Under the pieces are notes generated by a model. That model saw nothing but the letters and a program-made list of their open reading frames with translations. It was not told the origin of the DNA and did no database searches. Made by a program: the position numbers and the translations under genes. Of a stretch of DNA of 64,000 nt, positions 16,939-24,133 are shown one piece after another; the stretch's first letter is position 1; each line of letters begins with the position of its first letter. The DNA comes from Hydrogenothermaceae bacterium (GTDB lineage Bacteria; Aquificota; Aquificia; Aquificales; Hydrogenothermaceae), in NCBI GenBank assembly GCA_026418455.1, contig JAOABH010000004.1, positions 62,001-126,000 on the forward strand, in the 5' to 3' direction.

Positions 16939-17661
16939 ATGAATAGAAGAGATGTGATAAAGAGTTGCTCTATGTTTGCAGTTGGGACGATGTTCAACCT
17001 TATAAATTTTGAGGATGTCTTGGCATCCGATTCTGATAAAGGAAGTTATAAGGTTTATAAAAAAACATTACTTGTAAAAGAAGATGGAACCCCATTAAAA
17101 GAGTCAGATATTCAGCCTTATACAGCATTTCTTTTTTTCTATCCTTTTAAATCAACTCCTTGCTATATAATAAATACGGGACATGAAGTTAAACCTGTTG
17201 AAGTTAAACTTAAAGATGGAAAATCTTATAAATTTGCAGGTGGTATAGGGTCAAAGAAAAGTATAGTTGCATACTCTGCTATATGTCCCCATCAATGGAG
17301 TTATCCTACAAAAGATTTCTCTCTTCTTAATTATTACTCTCCAACAGAAAAGTCCGAAACTACTGGAAAATCTGGAGTTATACAGTGTTGTGCCCATATC
17401 TCAGTTTTTGATCCTACAAATGGGGGTACAGTATTAGAAGGTCCTGCTGAATTTCCTCTAGCTGCTGTCGTTTTGCAAGAAGAGAATGGCAATCTTTATG
17501 CTGTTGGTATTTTAGGGAAAGATCAATTTAATGAGTTTTTTGACCTTTATAAATCAGATATGATAGAGCAGTTTGGCTCATTAGAAAAAGCAAAAGAAGA
17601 GTTAGATAAAACGGTTGTTATGGAGGTAGGAAAACATGTCAAAGAACAGATTAAATGTTAA
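16939..17661 (+). CDS. Tat-exported Rieske [2Fe-2S] protein
   Basis: A 240-residue protein. The N-terminal NRRDVIK followed by a hydrophobic stretch is a Tat signal or signal-anchor. The cluster-binding motifs are C-x-H (ICPHQWSY, about residue 118) and C-x2-H (QCCAHISVFDP, about 155); the second motif carries an extra cysteine. The region between the motifs is longer than in bc1-complex Rieske proteins, and no cytochrome b is present nearby. The next gene, an FccB-like flavoprotein, overlaps it by 26 bases, so they are probably redox partners. It ends in a cysteine (EQIKC). A GTG three bases earlier is rejected because the ATG has better spacing to AGGAGG. Confidence 0.82.
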   Translation: MNRRDVIKSCSMFAVGTMFNLINFEDVLASDSDKGSYKVYKKTLLVKEDGTPLKESDIQPYTAFLFFYPFKSTPCYIINTGHEVKPVEVKLKDGKSYKFAGGIGSKKSIVAYSAICPHQWSYPTKDFSLLNYYSPTEKSETTGKSGVIQCCAHISVFDPTNGGTVLEGPAEFPLAAVVLQEENGNLYAVGILGKDQFNEFFDLYKSDMIEQFGSLEKAKEELDKTVVMEVGKHVKEQIKC

Positions 17662-18907
17662 CAGGAGAGATCTCTTTATTGCTGCTGCATCTGTTGCTGC
17701 TTCTGGGATGCTTGATGTTTCTGTAGGAGCAGTTTCTGATTACAAAGATTTTAGGTCCGATAAGAAAGCTAAGATTGTGATAGTCGGTGGTGGTTATGGG
17801 GGTATTACTGCAGCTAAGTATGTAAAGAAACAGAATCCGGAAACCTCCGTAATTCTTATTGAGAAAAATCCCTTCTTTGTTTCCTGTCCTATGAGCAATC
17901 ACTATTTAGGTGATTTTTATGAATTTTCCAATTTATGTTTTCCCTATAACAATTTAACTGTAAAGTATGGTGTTGAAGTTATAAATGACAGAGTCCAAGA
18001 TATAGATTTAGATAAGAAGATTGTTATAACACCGAATTTTAAAATCTCTTATGACTTTCTGATACTTTCTCCGGGTATATCCTATGATGTAAAAGAAGAG
18101 GAAAAACCTTTCTTTATAGCCAACCCTCCAGCATTTAAACCAGGAGGAGAACACCTTTATCTGAAAAAACTTATAGATGAATTTGAAGGTGGAGATATAG
18201 TTATGACTGTTCCTGCATATCCTTATAGATGTCCTCCTGCACCTTATGAGAGAGCAGCAGTTTTACTTAACTATATTAAAAAGAGAAACATAAAAGCAAA
18301 ACTCTACTTTATAGATGCTAATGAGAGACCTGTAATAAACTCTGAAGGGTTTATGAATGCATATTATGATCTATACAAAGGATATGCAGAATATGTAACG
18401 GGAACGTATGTAAAAGGAATAGATGCTGAGAAGAAAGTAGTTAAAACAACAAATGGAGATTTTAAATTTGACTTGGCTAATGTTATACCACCTATGAAAG
18501 CCTCCAGACTAATTGAAAAAATAGGTCTCTTGGAAAGTGGTCAGAGATGGGTTGAGGTGGAAACTTTTACTTTTGAATCCAAGGTAAAAGATGTTTATGT
18601 GATAGGTGATTCTGCCAGAAGTTTCCTTCCAAAATCTGGGTTTGGAGCTCATATGCAGGGTAAAATAGTGGCGAATAACATAACAGAAAAACTAACCGGT
18701 AAAAAGGCAAAAGATGAGCTTCTTATGGTCCTGTGTTACTCTATGGTAAGTGATGAAGAGGCAATTATGTCAGAGACAAGTTTTAAAATAGATAAGGCTA
18801 CAGGAAAGATTATTCCTATCCACAGAGAAGATAACGTAAGAAGAAAATCCACAGTTAAGAGATACAACGAATGGGCAAGAGGATTATGGAGAGACTTATT
18901 TGGTTAA
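17636..18907 (+). CDS. FccB-like flavoprotein 2 (sulfide dehydrogenase type)
   Basis: A 423-residue Tat-exported (NRRDLFIAA) FAD protein with IVIVGGGYGGITAAKY near residue 46. It has the same two redox cysteine segments as FccB: YRCPPAPYERAA and MVLCYSMVSDEEA. It is a diverged paralogue of the upstream fccB, and unlike it has no cytochrome gene beside it. It overlaps the Rieske gene by 26 bases with its own GGAGG site. I infer that the Rieske protein takes the electrons here. Substrate (sulfide, polysulfide or another sulfur species) is not readable. Confidence 0.8.
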   Translation: MSKNRLNVNRRDLFIAAASVAASGMLDVSVGAVSDYKDFRSDKKAKIVIVGGGYGGITAAKYVKKQNPETSVILIEKNPFFVSCPMSNHYLGDFYEFSNLCFPYNNLTVKYGVEVINDRVQDIDLDKKIVITPNFKISYDFLILSPGISYDVKEEEKPFFIANPPAFKPGGEHLYLKKLIDEFEGGDIVMTVPAYPYRCPPAPYERAAVLLNYIKKRNIKAKLYFIDANERPVINSEGFMNAYYDLYKGYAEYVTGTYVKGIDAEKKVVKTTNGDFKFDLANVIPPMKASRLIEKIGLLESGQRWVEVETFTFESKVKDVYVIGDSARSFLPKSGFGAHMQGKIVANNITEKLTGKKAKDELLMVLCYSMVSDEEAIMSETSFKIDKATGKIIPIHREDNVRRKSTVKRYNEWARGLWRDLFG

Positions 18908-18909
18908 TA

Positions 18910-18925
18910 TGTTCTTTTTGGAACA
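18910..18925 (+). promoter_or_regulatory. Palindrome A upstream of the sox sigma-54 promoter
   Basis: TGTTCTTTTTGGAACA: 5-base arms TGTTC/GAACA around TTTTTG. The same layout recurs 23 bases downstream (TGTCCC-TTTT-GGGACA). It lies about 85 bases before the -24 element at 19001, a fitting place for an NtrC-type activator site. It could also be an RNA hairpin at the end of the previous gene. Confidence 0.5.
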
Positions 18926-18931
18926 ACTTCT

Positions 18932-18949
18932 CTGTCCCTTTTGGGACAG
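18932..18949 (+). promoter_or_regulatory. Palindrome B: activator site or terminator
   Basis: CTGTCCC/GGGACAG around TTTT, followed by CTTTTTATACTTT. The DNA fits the same 16-base palindrome as site A, TGTYCYTTTTGGRACA. As RNA it would also make a good Rho-independent terminator for fccB2. Both roles may apply. Confidence 0.6.
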
Positions 18950-18997
18950 CTTTTTATACTTTACCGTTAGTCCTACTGTATTTCTGTGCTATCCTCC

Positions 18998-19016
18998 TTT
19001 GGCATGAAAATTGCTT
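18998..19016 (+). promoter_or_regulatory. Sigma-54 (-24/-12) promoter of the sox operon
   Basis: TTTGGCATGAAAATTGCTT. The invariant GG (19001-19002) and GC (19013-19014) are separated by exactly 10 bases, and the flanking TTGGCA and TTGCTT match the consensus. Transcription would begin near 19026, about 25 bases before soxX. Confidence 0.85.
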
Positions 19017-19050
19017 ATATATTTTTAAGAAAATTTAATAGGAGGGTAGC

Positions 19051-19578
19051 ATGAATATAATGAAAAGAATAGTTTTAGCTGGTAGCTTGATGGCAGTTTC
19101 TGTGTCTACATTTGCTTTAACACTTCAAGAAGCTGGTGTAGAAAATCCATCTGCAAAAGAGATAATGCTCAAAGACGTTCCTCCGGAGTCAAGGTTATAT
19201 GCCATAGACCCGTCTTCTTGTAATTTATCCGATAAAGAAAGTGTTAAGAAGTTAGCTGAAAAAGGACAGAAAATCTTTAACGAAGTAAGTAAAGGAAACT
19301 GTGTAGCTTGTCACTGTGCAGCAGGAACAAAAGGTTGTGGAAATGTAGGGCCAAGTTTGGTAGGTTATAAAAATGGCCTTTTTAAAGCCCCAGATTATAG
19401 AGGAAATCCTAAAACTATAGATTGGTTATACCAGAAGATAGCTGATGGTAGAGTTTTATTGCCAAAAGAGTTAGAAAATATTCCTTACTACCAAATTATG
19501 ACAGTTCAGGTCACTACCGGACAGCTTACAGCACAAGAAGTTTGTGAGTTAACGGCATTTTTATTAACTCAGGAGTGA
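19051..19578 (+). CDS. soxX: Sulfur-oxidation cytochrome c SoxX
   Basis: A 175-residue monohaem cytochrome c with signal peptide (cleavage near TFA). Haem motif CVACH near residue 87 is followed by two more cysteines (CHCAAGTKGC) that may form a disulfide; GPSLVGY and a PYYQIMTVQ segment with the probable axial methionine follow. SoxX pairs with SoxA to form SoxAX, which joins thiosulfate to the SoxY cysteine. It begins the sox operon behind a sigma-54 promoter. GGAGGGT lies five bases before the ATG. Confidence 0.92.
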   Translation: MNIMKRIVLAGSLMAVSVSTFALTLQEAGVENPSAKEIMLKDVPPESRLYAIDPSSCNLSDKESVKKLAEKGQKIFNEVSKGNCVACHCAAGTKGCGNVGPSLVGYKNGLFKAPDYRGNPKTIDWLYQKIADGRVLLPKELENIPYYQIMTVQVTTGQLTAQEVCELTAFLLTQE

Positions 19579-19581
19579 GAA

Positions 19582-20013
19582 GTGAGAAAGGCTTTATTTC
19601 TGTTGCTTGTATTGATAGGTATTGCTAAAGCAGAGATAAACTGGGTTGATTACTATCAAGCTTTTGACAAGGCAAAAAAAGAGAATAAGATAGTGTTTAT
19701 CTATATCTATTCTCCATCTTGTCACTACTGTGATATTATGGATTTTAAGGTGTTTGATAGTAAGAGGGTAGAAGATACTCTTAATAAAAACTTTGTCCCG
19801 GTTAAACTTAGAAAGTGTAGTAAAGAAGGAGTAGAAGTCCGTAAGAAGTATGGATTTACAGGAACTCCAATGTTCTATTTTGTAGAACCAAACGGTAGGC
19901 TTATAAAATCAGTATTTGGTGCCTGGGAAGAGAAAGATTTTGTTAAAATATTGGAATATTTTTACTCCGGTGCCTATAAAGAGATGAATATGACAGAATA
20001 CTTTATGAAATAG
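19582..20013 (+). CDS. Periplasmic thioredoxin-like protein (SoxW-like)
   Basis: A 143-residue protein starting at GTG with AGGAG six bases ahead, three bases after soxX. Signal peptide MRKALFLLLVLIGIAKA, then a thioredoxin fold with C-x2-C active site (PSCHYCDIM, about residue 51) and a cis-proline loop GFTGTPMFYF. Thioredoxins in sox operons (SoxW, SoxS) reduce or protect the SoxY cysteine. Position between soxX and soxY suggests the same role. Whether it is SoxW proper cannot be told by eye. Confidence 0.85.
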   Translation: MRKALFLLLVLIGIAKAEINWVDYYQAFDKAKKENKIVFIYIYSPSCHYCDIMDFKVFDSKRVEDTLNKNFVPVKLRKCSKEGVEVRKKYGFTGTPMFYFVEPNGRLIKSVFGAWEEKDFVKILEYFYSGAYKEMNMTEYFMK

Positions 20014-20026
20014 GAGGTTTGTATTT

Positions 20027-20494
20027 ATGGACAGAAGATCATTTTTAAAAACAACGGCTTTTGCAACTGCCGGTTTAACATTGGGTGGTTCTGTTCTGTT
20101 TCCTTCAAATGCTGCAGAGCTTGTAGATAATCCGCCACCAAAGAAGCCTTACGAAGAAGCTTTAAAGGAGATCACAAAGGGTAAACCTGTCTCCGATTCT
20201 GATAAAGTTAAGTTAGTAGCTCCGGAGATAGCAGAGAATGGAGCGGTAGTTCCTATAACTGCCGAAGTGGAACTTCCTATTGAACAGGTTAAAGCTATAC
20301 ATATTCTTACTGACAAAAACCATAATACGAGAACATTGAGTGTGTATTTTACTCCTGCTAATGGAAAAGCCTACATATCAACAAGAATAAGACTTGCTGA
20401 AACTATGAATGTGGTAGCTATAGCAGAACTTGCAGATGGAAGCTTTATAAAGGCTCAAAAGCCTGTTAAAGTTACAATTGGTGGTTGCGGATAA
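20027..20494 (+). CDS. soxY: Sulfur-carrier protein SoxY
   Basis: A 155-residue Tat-exported protein (DRRSFLKT, residues 2-9) with the SoxY immunoglobulin-like domain. The substrate-binding swinging arm is the C-terminal IGGCG; the cysteine is one residue from the end, whereas the classic motif is GGCGG with two trailing glycines. SoxY forms a heterodimer with SoxZ, encoded next. It carries thiosulfate-derived sulfur between SoxAX and SoxB. GGAGG precedes the ATG. Confidence 0.94.
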   Translation: MDRRSFLKTTAFATAGLTLGGSVLFPSNAAELVDNPPPKKPYEEALKEITKGKPVSDSDKVKLVAPEIAENGAVVPITAEVELPIEQVKAIHILTDKNHNTRTLSVYFTPANGKAYISTRIRLAETMNVVAIAELADGSFIKAQKPVKVTIGGCG

Positions 20495-20523
20495 TTTAAA
20501 ATTTAAAATCAGGAGGAATAGAG

Positions 20524-20850
20524 ATGCCAAAAAATGCAATGATAAAAATAAATCCAAAAGAGTATAAGAAGGATGATTTGGTGAGAGTTGATACAGTTAT
20601 TATGCATCCAATGGAAACAGGTCTTGTGAAAGACAAAGAAAGTGGTAAGTATATAGCTGCTGAACATATTACATCTGTTGAAGTTTTCTATGGTGATGAA
20701 AAGATAACATGGATGGAAGTGTCAGGTTCTGTAAGTGCAAATCCATTTATATCTTTTTACATTAAAGCTACGAAGTCTGCTCCTTTAAAGATTGTATGGA
20801 AAGATAACAAAGGAGATGTAACTGAGAAAGTAGTTGATATAAAGGTATAA
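20524..20850 (+). CDS. soxZ: SoxZ, partner of SoxY
   Basis: A 108-residue immunoglobulin-fold protein without signal peptide; SoxZ is exported with SoxY by Tat hitch-hiking. Typical family features: an N-terminal block with IKINPKEYKKDD, the VIMHPMETGL segment, and a strand with NPFISFYIKAT. It contains no cysteine. It is followed by a G/C-rich hairpin at 20860 before soxA. Confidence 0.95.
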   Translation: MPKNAMIKINPKEYKKDDLVRVDTVIMHPMETGLVKDKESGKYIAAEHITSVEVFYGDEKITWMEVSGSVSANPFISFYIKATKSAPLKIVWKDNKGDVTEKVVDIKV

Positions 20851-20859
20851 ATATAAATC

Positions 20860-20878
20860 CCCCCTGTTAATCAGGGGG
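20860..20878 (+). terminator. Intra-operon hairpin between soxZ and soxA
   Basis: CCCCCTG/CAGGGGG stem with a TTAAT loop, but only TTATC behind it. With no real U tract it probably acts as an mRNA stabiliser or partial attenuator setting SoxYZ above SoxAB. Confidence 0.55.
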
Positions 20879-20910
20879 TTATCTAAAATTTTCCTTTTAG
20901 GAGGGTAGCT

Positions 20911-21717
20911 ATGTTAAAAAATAGGAAGGTGTTATTCTGTCTTTTTGCAGCTGGCTCTTTGATTGTCTCGTCAAAAGTTATCTCAGCCGAGGATGCAGGA
21001 CAGGCAATATCAGAAGAAGATTTAAAACTGTACCAATCAGGAATAAACCCGGGAGAAGTTTTTGCACAGGAAGTAGGTGGAGCTTTATTTAATAAGCCTA
21101 TGGGAACGTCAAACAAATCCTGTGCTTCATGTCATAGTGAAGAAAAGTTAAAAAAGGTTGTTGGAACTTATCCTAAATACGAACCAAAAGTTAATGCAGT
21201 TATATCACTGCAGCAGAGAATACAGATGTGTCAAAAGTTAAATCAAGGAGTAGAGAAACCCTTCGAGTTAAAAAGCCAAGAGAATACGGCATTACTTACC
21301 TATCTAAAGTATATAGCAAGTGGTGAGAAGGTAAATGTGGACACATCTTCAAATCCTGTTGTTAAAGATTACTATAACTACGGAAAGTATGTTTTTGAGT
21401 TAAAGAGAGGCAAGAGAAATCTTGCTTGTTCTAGTTGTCATGAAAATGCGGCTGGTTTCGTTTTAAGGATGCAAAGGTTGGCACCTCTTGGCTTTGAATA
21501 TAACGGAATAAAAGGAACTACGGCAGCAGCCCATTGGCCTGGCTACAGGATGACTCAAAGTAGAGTAGTGACGATAGAACAGAGATTTCAGCAGTGTATG
21601 TCTCAGGCTGGTATGAAGGTTTTACCTTTGGGTTCCAAAGAGATGGTTGCACTTGAACTCTATGTGACTTCACTTGCCAATGGAGCAACCATAGAAGCAC
21701 CTGGATTAGTCAGGTAG
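20911..21717 (+). CDS. soxA: Dihaem cytochrome c SoxA
   Basis: A 268-residue exported cytochrome with two CxxCH motifs: SCASCHS (about residue 70) and ACSSCHE (about 172). QQCMSQAGM near residue 232 matches the cysteine that ligates the active-site haem in SoxA and becomes a persulfide. SoxA with SoxX catalyses oxidative coupling of thiosulfate to SoxY. Signal peptide with the SLIVSSKVISA hydrophobic core. AGGAGG six bases before the ATG. SoxB follows after nine bases. Confidence 0.93.
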   Translation: MLKNRKVLFCLFAAGSLIVSSKVISAEDAGQAISEEDLKLYQSGINPGEVFAQEVGGALFNKPMGTSNKSCASCHSEEKLKKVVGTYPKYEPKVNAVISLQQRIQMCQKLNQGVEKPFELKSQENTALLTYLKYIASGEKVNVDTSSNPVVKDYYNYGKYVFELKRGKRNLACSSCHENAAGFVLRMQRLAPLGFEYNGIKGTTAAAHWPGYRMTQSRVVTIEQRFQQCMSQAGMKVLPLGSKEMVALELYVTSLANGATIEAPGLVR

Positions 21718-21726
21718 GAGGCTGAG

Positions 21727-23457
21727 ATGAATATAAGTAGAAGAGAGCTTTTTCATCTTGCTGCAATAGCAGGTTTATCGCTTACAGCAGAAGATGTTTT
21801 TGCAAAGTTAAATGATATGAATCCGGAGAAACTGTTTGAATTTAAACCTGTCGGTAATGTTACACTTTTACATATATGTGATTTACACGCCCATCTAAAA
21901 CCTCTATACTGGAGAGAGCCATCTACCCTTATATCTGCAAGAGAGTTGGTTGGGACTCCGGGATTTCTATGTGGAAATACATTTATGAAATACTACGGTA
22001 TAAAGCCAAATACGATGAGGGCTTATTTTGACACCTACATTGCCTTTGAGGAGCTTGCAAAAAAATACGGAAAGATGGGTGGTGTTGCCTATATAAAAAC
22101 ATTGGTAAACCAGATTAAAGCTGAAAGAGGAAACGATAAAGTCTTATTTATGGATTCAGGAGATACATGGCAAGGAACAGCAGTAGGACTTTTTACAAAA
22201 GGTCAAGCTATAGTAGAAGCTCAAAATGCCCTTGGAATTGATATTATGGTGGGGCACTGGGAGTACACCTTCGGAAAAGACAGGGTTTTGGAACTTATAA
22301 ACAACCACCTTAAAGCTGAATTTATATCTCAAAATGTGGCAGATGATATGTGGGGTGAGCTTATATTTAAACCATACACAATAAGAGAAGTTGGTGGTGT
22401 GAAGGTTGCAGTTATTGGAAACTCATTCCCTTACACACCTATAGCAAACCCGAGAGAGTTTACAGAAGGTTGGACTTTTGGAATACAGACAGAGAGACTT
22501 CAAAAATTTGTTGATGAAGTCAGAAGTAAGGGAGCTGATGTGGTTGTTTTACTATCCCATGATGGTTTTACTGTTGATCAGGCTGTGGCAAAGATGGTAA
22601 AAGGTATAGATGTTATACTATCCGGCCATACTCACGACCCTGCACCAAAACCTATAATCATTAATAACACGATTATAGTTATAGCTGGATCCCACGGAAA
22701 GTATCTTGGAAGGCTTGATTTAGAAGTTAAAAACAAGAAGATAACGAACTTTGCATTTAAACTTTATCCAGTAGCTTCTAACTTTATAAAACCTGACAGA
22801 GAAGTAGAAAATCTTGTAAATGAACTTTATAAACCATACGAAAAACAGCTTTCAGAAGTGATAGGAAAAACACAGACAACCCTTTACAAGAGAGACACAT
22901 TCTACTCAACATTTGATAGAGTTATAATGGATGCTATAAAGGAAGAAGCAGACTGTGAAATAGTTTTCAACCCAGGATACAGATGGGGAACCACACTACT
23001 TCCAGGAGATAATATAACGGTTGATGATGTTTACAGTATGACAGCTATAACATATCCAGATGTCTATAAATTTGAGATGACCGGAACCCAGATAAAGAAT
23101 ATACTTGAGGATATTGCCGATAACGTGTTTAACTCAAATCCACTGTACCAACAAGGCGGAGACATGAGTAGAACCCTTGGAATTGATTATGAGATAAAGA
23201 TAAATGGGGAACCTGGTAAGAGACTTTCTAATATCAAAGTAAACGGAAAAGACCTTGATCCAAACAGGACTTATGTAGTGGCAGCTTGGGGCGGAAATAT
23301 GCACAGGGCTGGTAAAAATGTTAAAAAATTGAGAGCTGTCTATGATATTACAATGGACTACATAAAGAGAGTTAAGGTTGTGAATCCACCTCAAAAATCC
23401 AATGTTAAAGTTTTAGATTATGCCTGTGGCTGTCCTGTGACAGATGGAAAATGTTAG
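21727..23457 (+). CDS. soxB: Thiosulfohydrolase SoxB
   Basis: A 576-residue Tat-exported (SRRELFHL) enzyme of the metallophosphatase/5'-nucleotidase fold. Metal ligand motifs: CDLHAH (about residue 52), MDSGDTWQG (about 142), HWEYTFG and SGHTHDP (about 300). SoxB hydrolyses the sulfonate from SoxY-bound thiosulfate, releasing sulfate. The extreme C-terminus, ACGCPVTDGKC, has three cysteines and ends in one, which I do not recall as a standard SoxB feature. No soxCD follows; a DUF302 lipoprotein does. Confidence 0.95.
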   Translation: MNISRRELFHLAAIAGLSLTAEDVFAKLNDMNPEKLFEFKPVGNVTLLHICDLHAHLKPLYWREPSTLISARELVGTPGFLCGNTFMKYYGIKPNTMRAYFDTYIAFEELAKKYGKMGGVAYIKTLVNQIKAERGNDKVLFMDSGDTWQGTAVGLFTKGQAIVEAQNALGIDIMVGHWEYTFGKDRVLELINNHLKAEFISQNVADDMWGELIFKPYTIREVGGVKVAVIGNSFPYTPIANPREFTEGWTFGIQTERLQKFVDEVRSKGADVVVLLSHDGFTVDQAVAKMVKGIDVILSGHTHDPAPKPIIINNTIIVIAGSHGKYLGRLDLEVKNKKITNFAFKLYPVASNFIKPDREVENLVNELYKPYEKQLSEVIGKTQTTLYKRDTFYSTFDRVIMDAIKEEADCEIVFNPGYRWGTTLLPGDNITVDDVYSMTAITYPDVYKFEMTGTQIKNILEDIADNVFNSNPLYQQGGDMSRTLGIDYEIKINGEPGKRLSNIKVNGKDLDPNRTYVVAAWGGNMHRAGKNVKKLRAVYDITMDYIKRVKVVNPPQKSNVKVLDYACGCPVTDGKC

Positions 23458-23471
23458 ATGGAGATGAAAAC

Positions 23472-24110
23472 ATGAAAAAACTTTCTTTGGGAATAATAGC
23501 TACAGTTTTGATATCTTCCTGTGGTGGTACAGTTAAAGATATCTCTTTCCAAACAGGAGATTACTTGGGAACCGGATATGATGAACCTGAACAACAGAAG
23601 AAGATAAAAATTTCCAGAGAAAGTAGTAAGAACCAACCAAAAGAAAACAAACCTTCTTTCTTAGAATCTCTATCTTCTGCTGTTACTGTAGTAGATGATG
23701 AAGATGAAGAGATGCCGGATATCTACGAAAGGTCTGTAAATCTGACATTTGAGGAGTTAGATTTACTCTTAAAAACCGAGCTTGAAAATGCAAACTTTAA
23801 GATAGTCCATGTTTCTCATATCACGAAAGGAGTCCAAGAGCAAGGTGTTAAAGATTTTTGGAAAAATATGACTCTCTACATGGTGTGTAAGCTTTCGGAA
23901 TGTTCTAAAGTTCTTAAACATAATCCACAGCTTTTATCGCAGTTTCCTTTGAGAGTTTATGTGTATGAGAAAGATGGGAAAATGGTTGTAGGAACATATA
24001 AGCCCAGCACAGCTATAAAGTATATGGGAAATCCTGATGCAGACGCCATAAAAGCCCTCAAACAGTTAGATAAGGAACTAAAAAAAGTTATAGATACAGT
24101 TGTTAAATAA
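23472..24110 (+). CDS. DUF302-type lipoprotein of the sox operon
   Basis: A 212-residue lipoprotein (lipobox ISSC near residue 19). The earlier in-frame ATG at 23451 overlaps soxB and lacks the signal at the right place; the ATG at 23472 gives MKKLSLGIIATVLISSCGG and has a GGAG site. A low-complexity charged linker follows, then a DUF302-like alpha/beta domain (about residues 90-205) with TLYMVCKLSECSKVL. DUF302 has no known enzymatic role. A second DUF302 protein ends this island at 26920. Location in the operon suggests a role in periplasmic sulfur handling. Confidence 0.75.
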   Translation: MKKLSLGIIATVLISSCGGTVKDISFQTGDYLGTGYDEPEQQKKIKISRESSKNQPKENKPSFLESLSSAVTVVDDEDEEMPDIYERSVNLTFEELDLLLKTELENANFKIVHVSHITKGVQEQGVKDFWKNMTLYMVCKLSECSKVLKHNPQLLSQFPLRVYVYEKDGKMVVGTYKPSTAIKYMGNPDADAIKALKQLDKELKKVIDTVVK

Positions 24111-24133
24111 CTACTTTTAGGAGGTTATCTAAG

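Noticed and set aside
16939-17661. Small (Rieske) subunit of arsenite oxidase, suggested by the nearby AioXSR-like operon
   Set aside because: No AioA-type large subunit is adjacent; the overlapping gene is an FccB-like flavoprotein.
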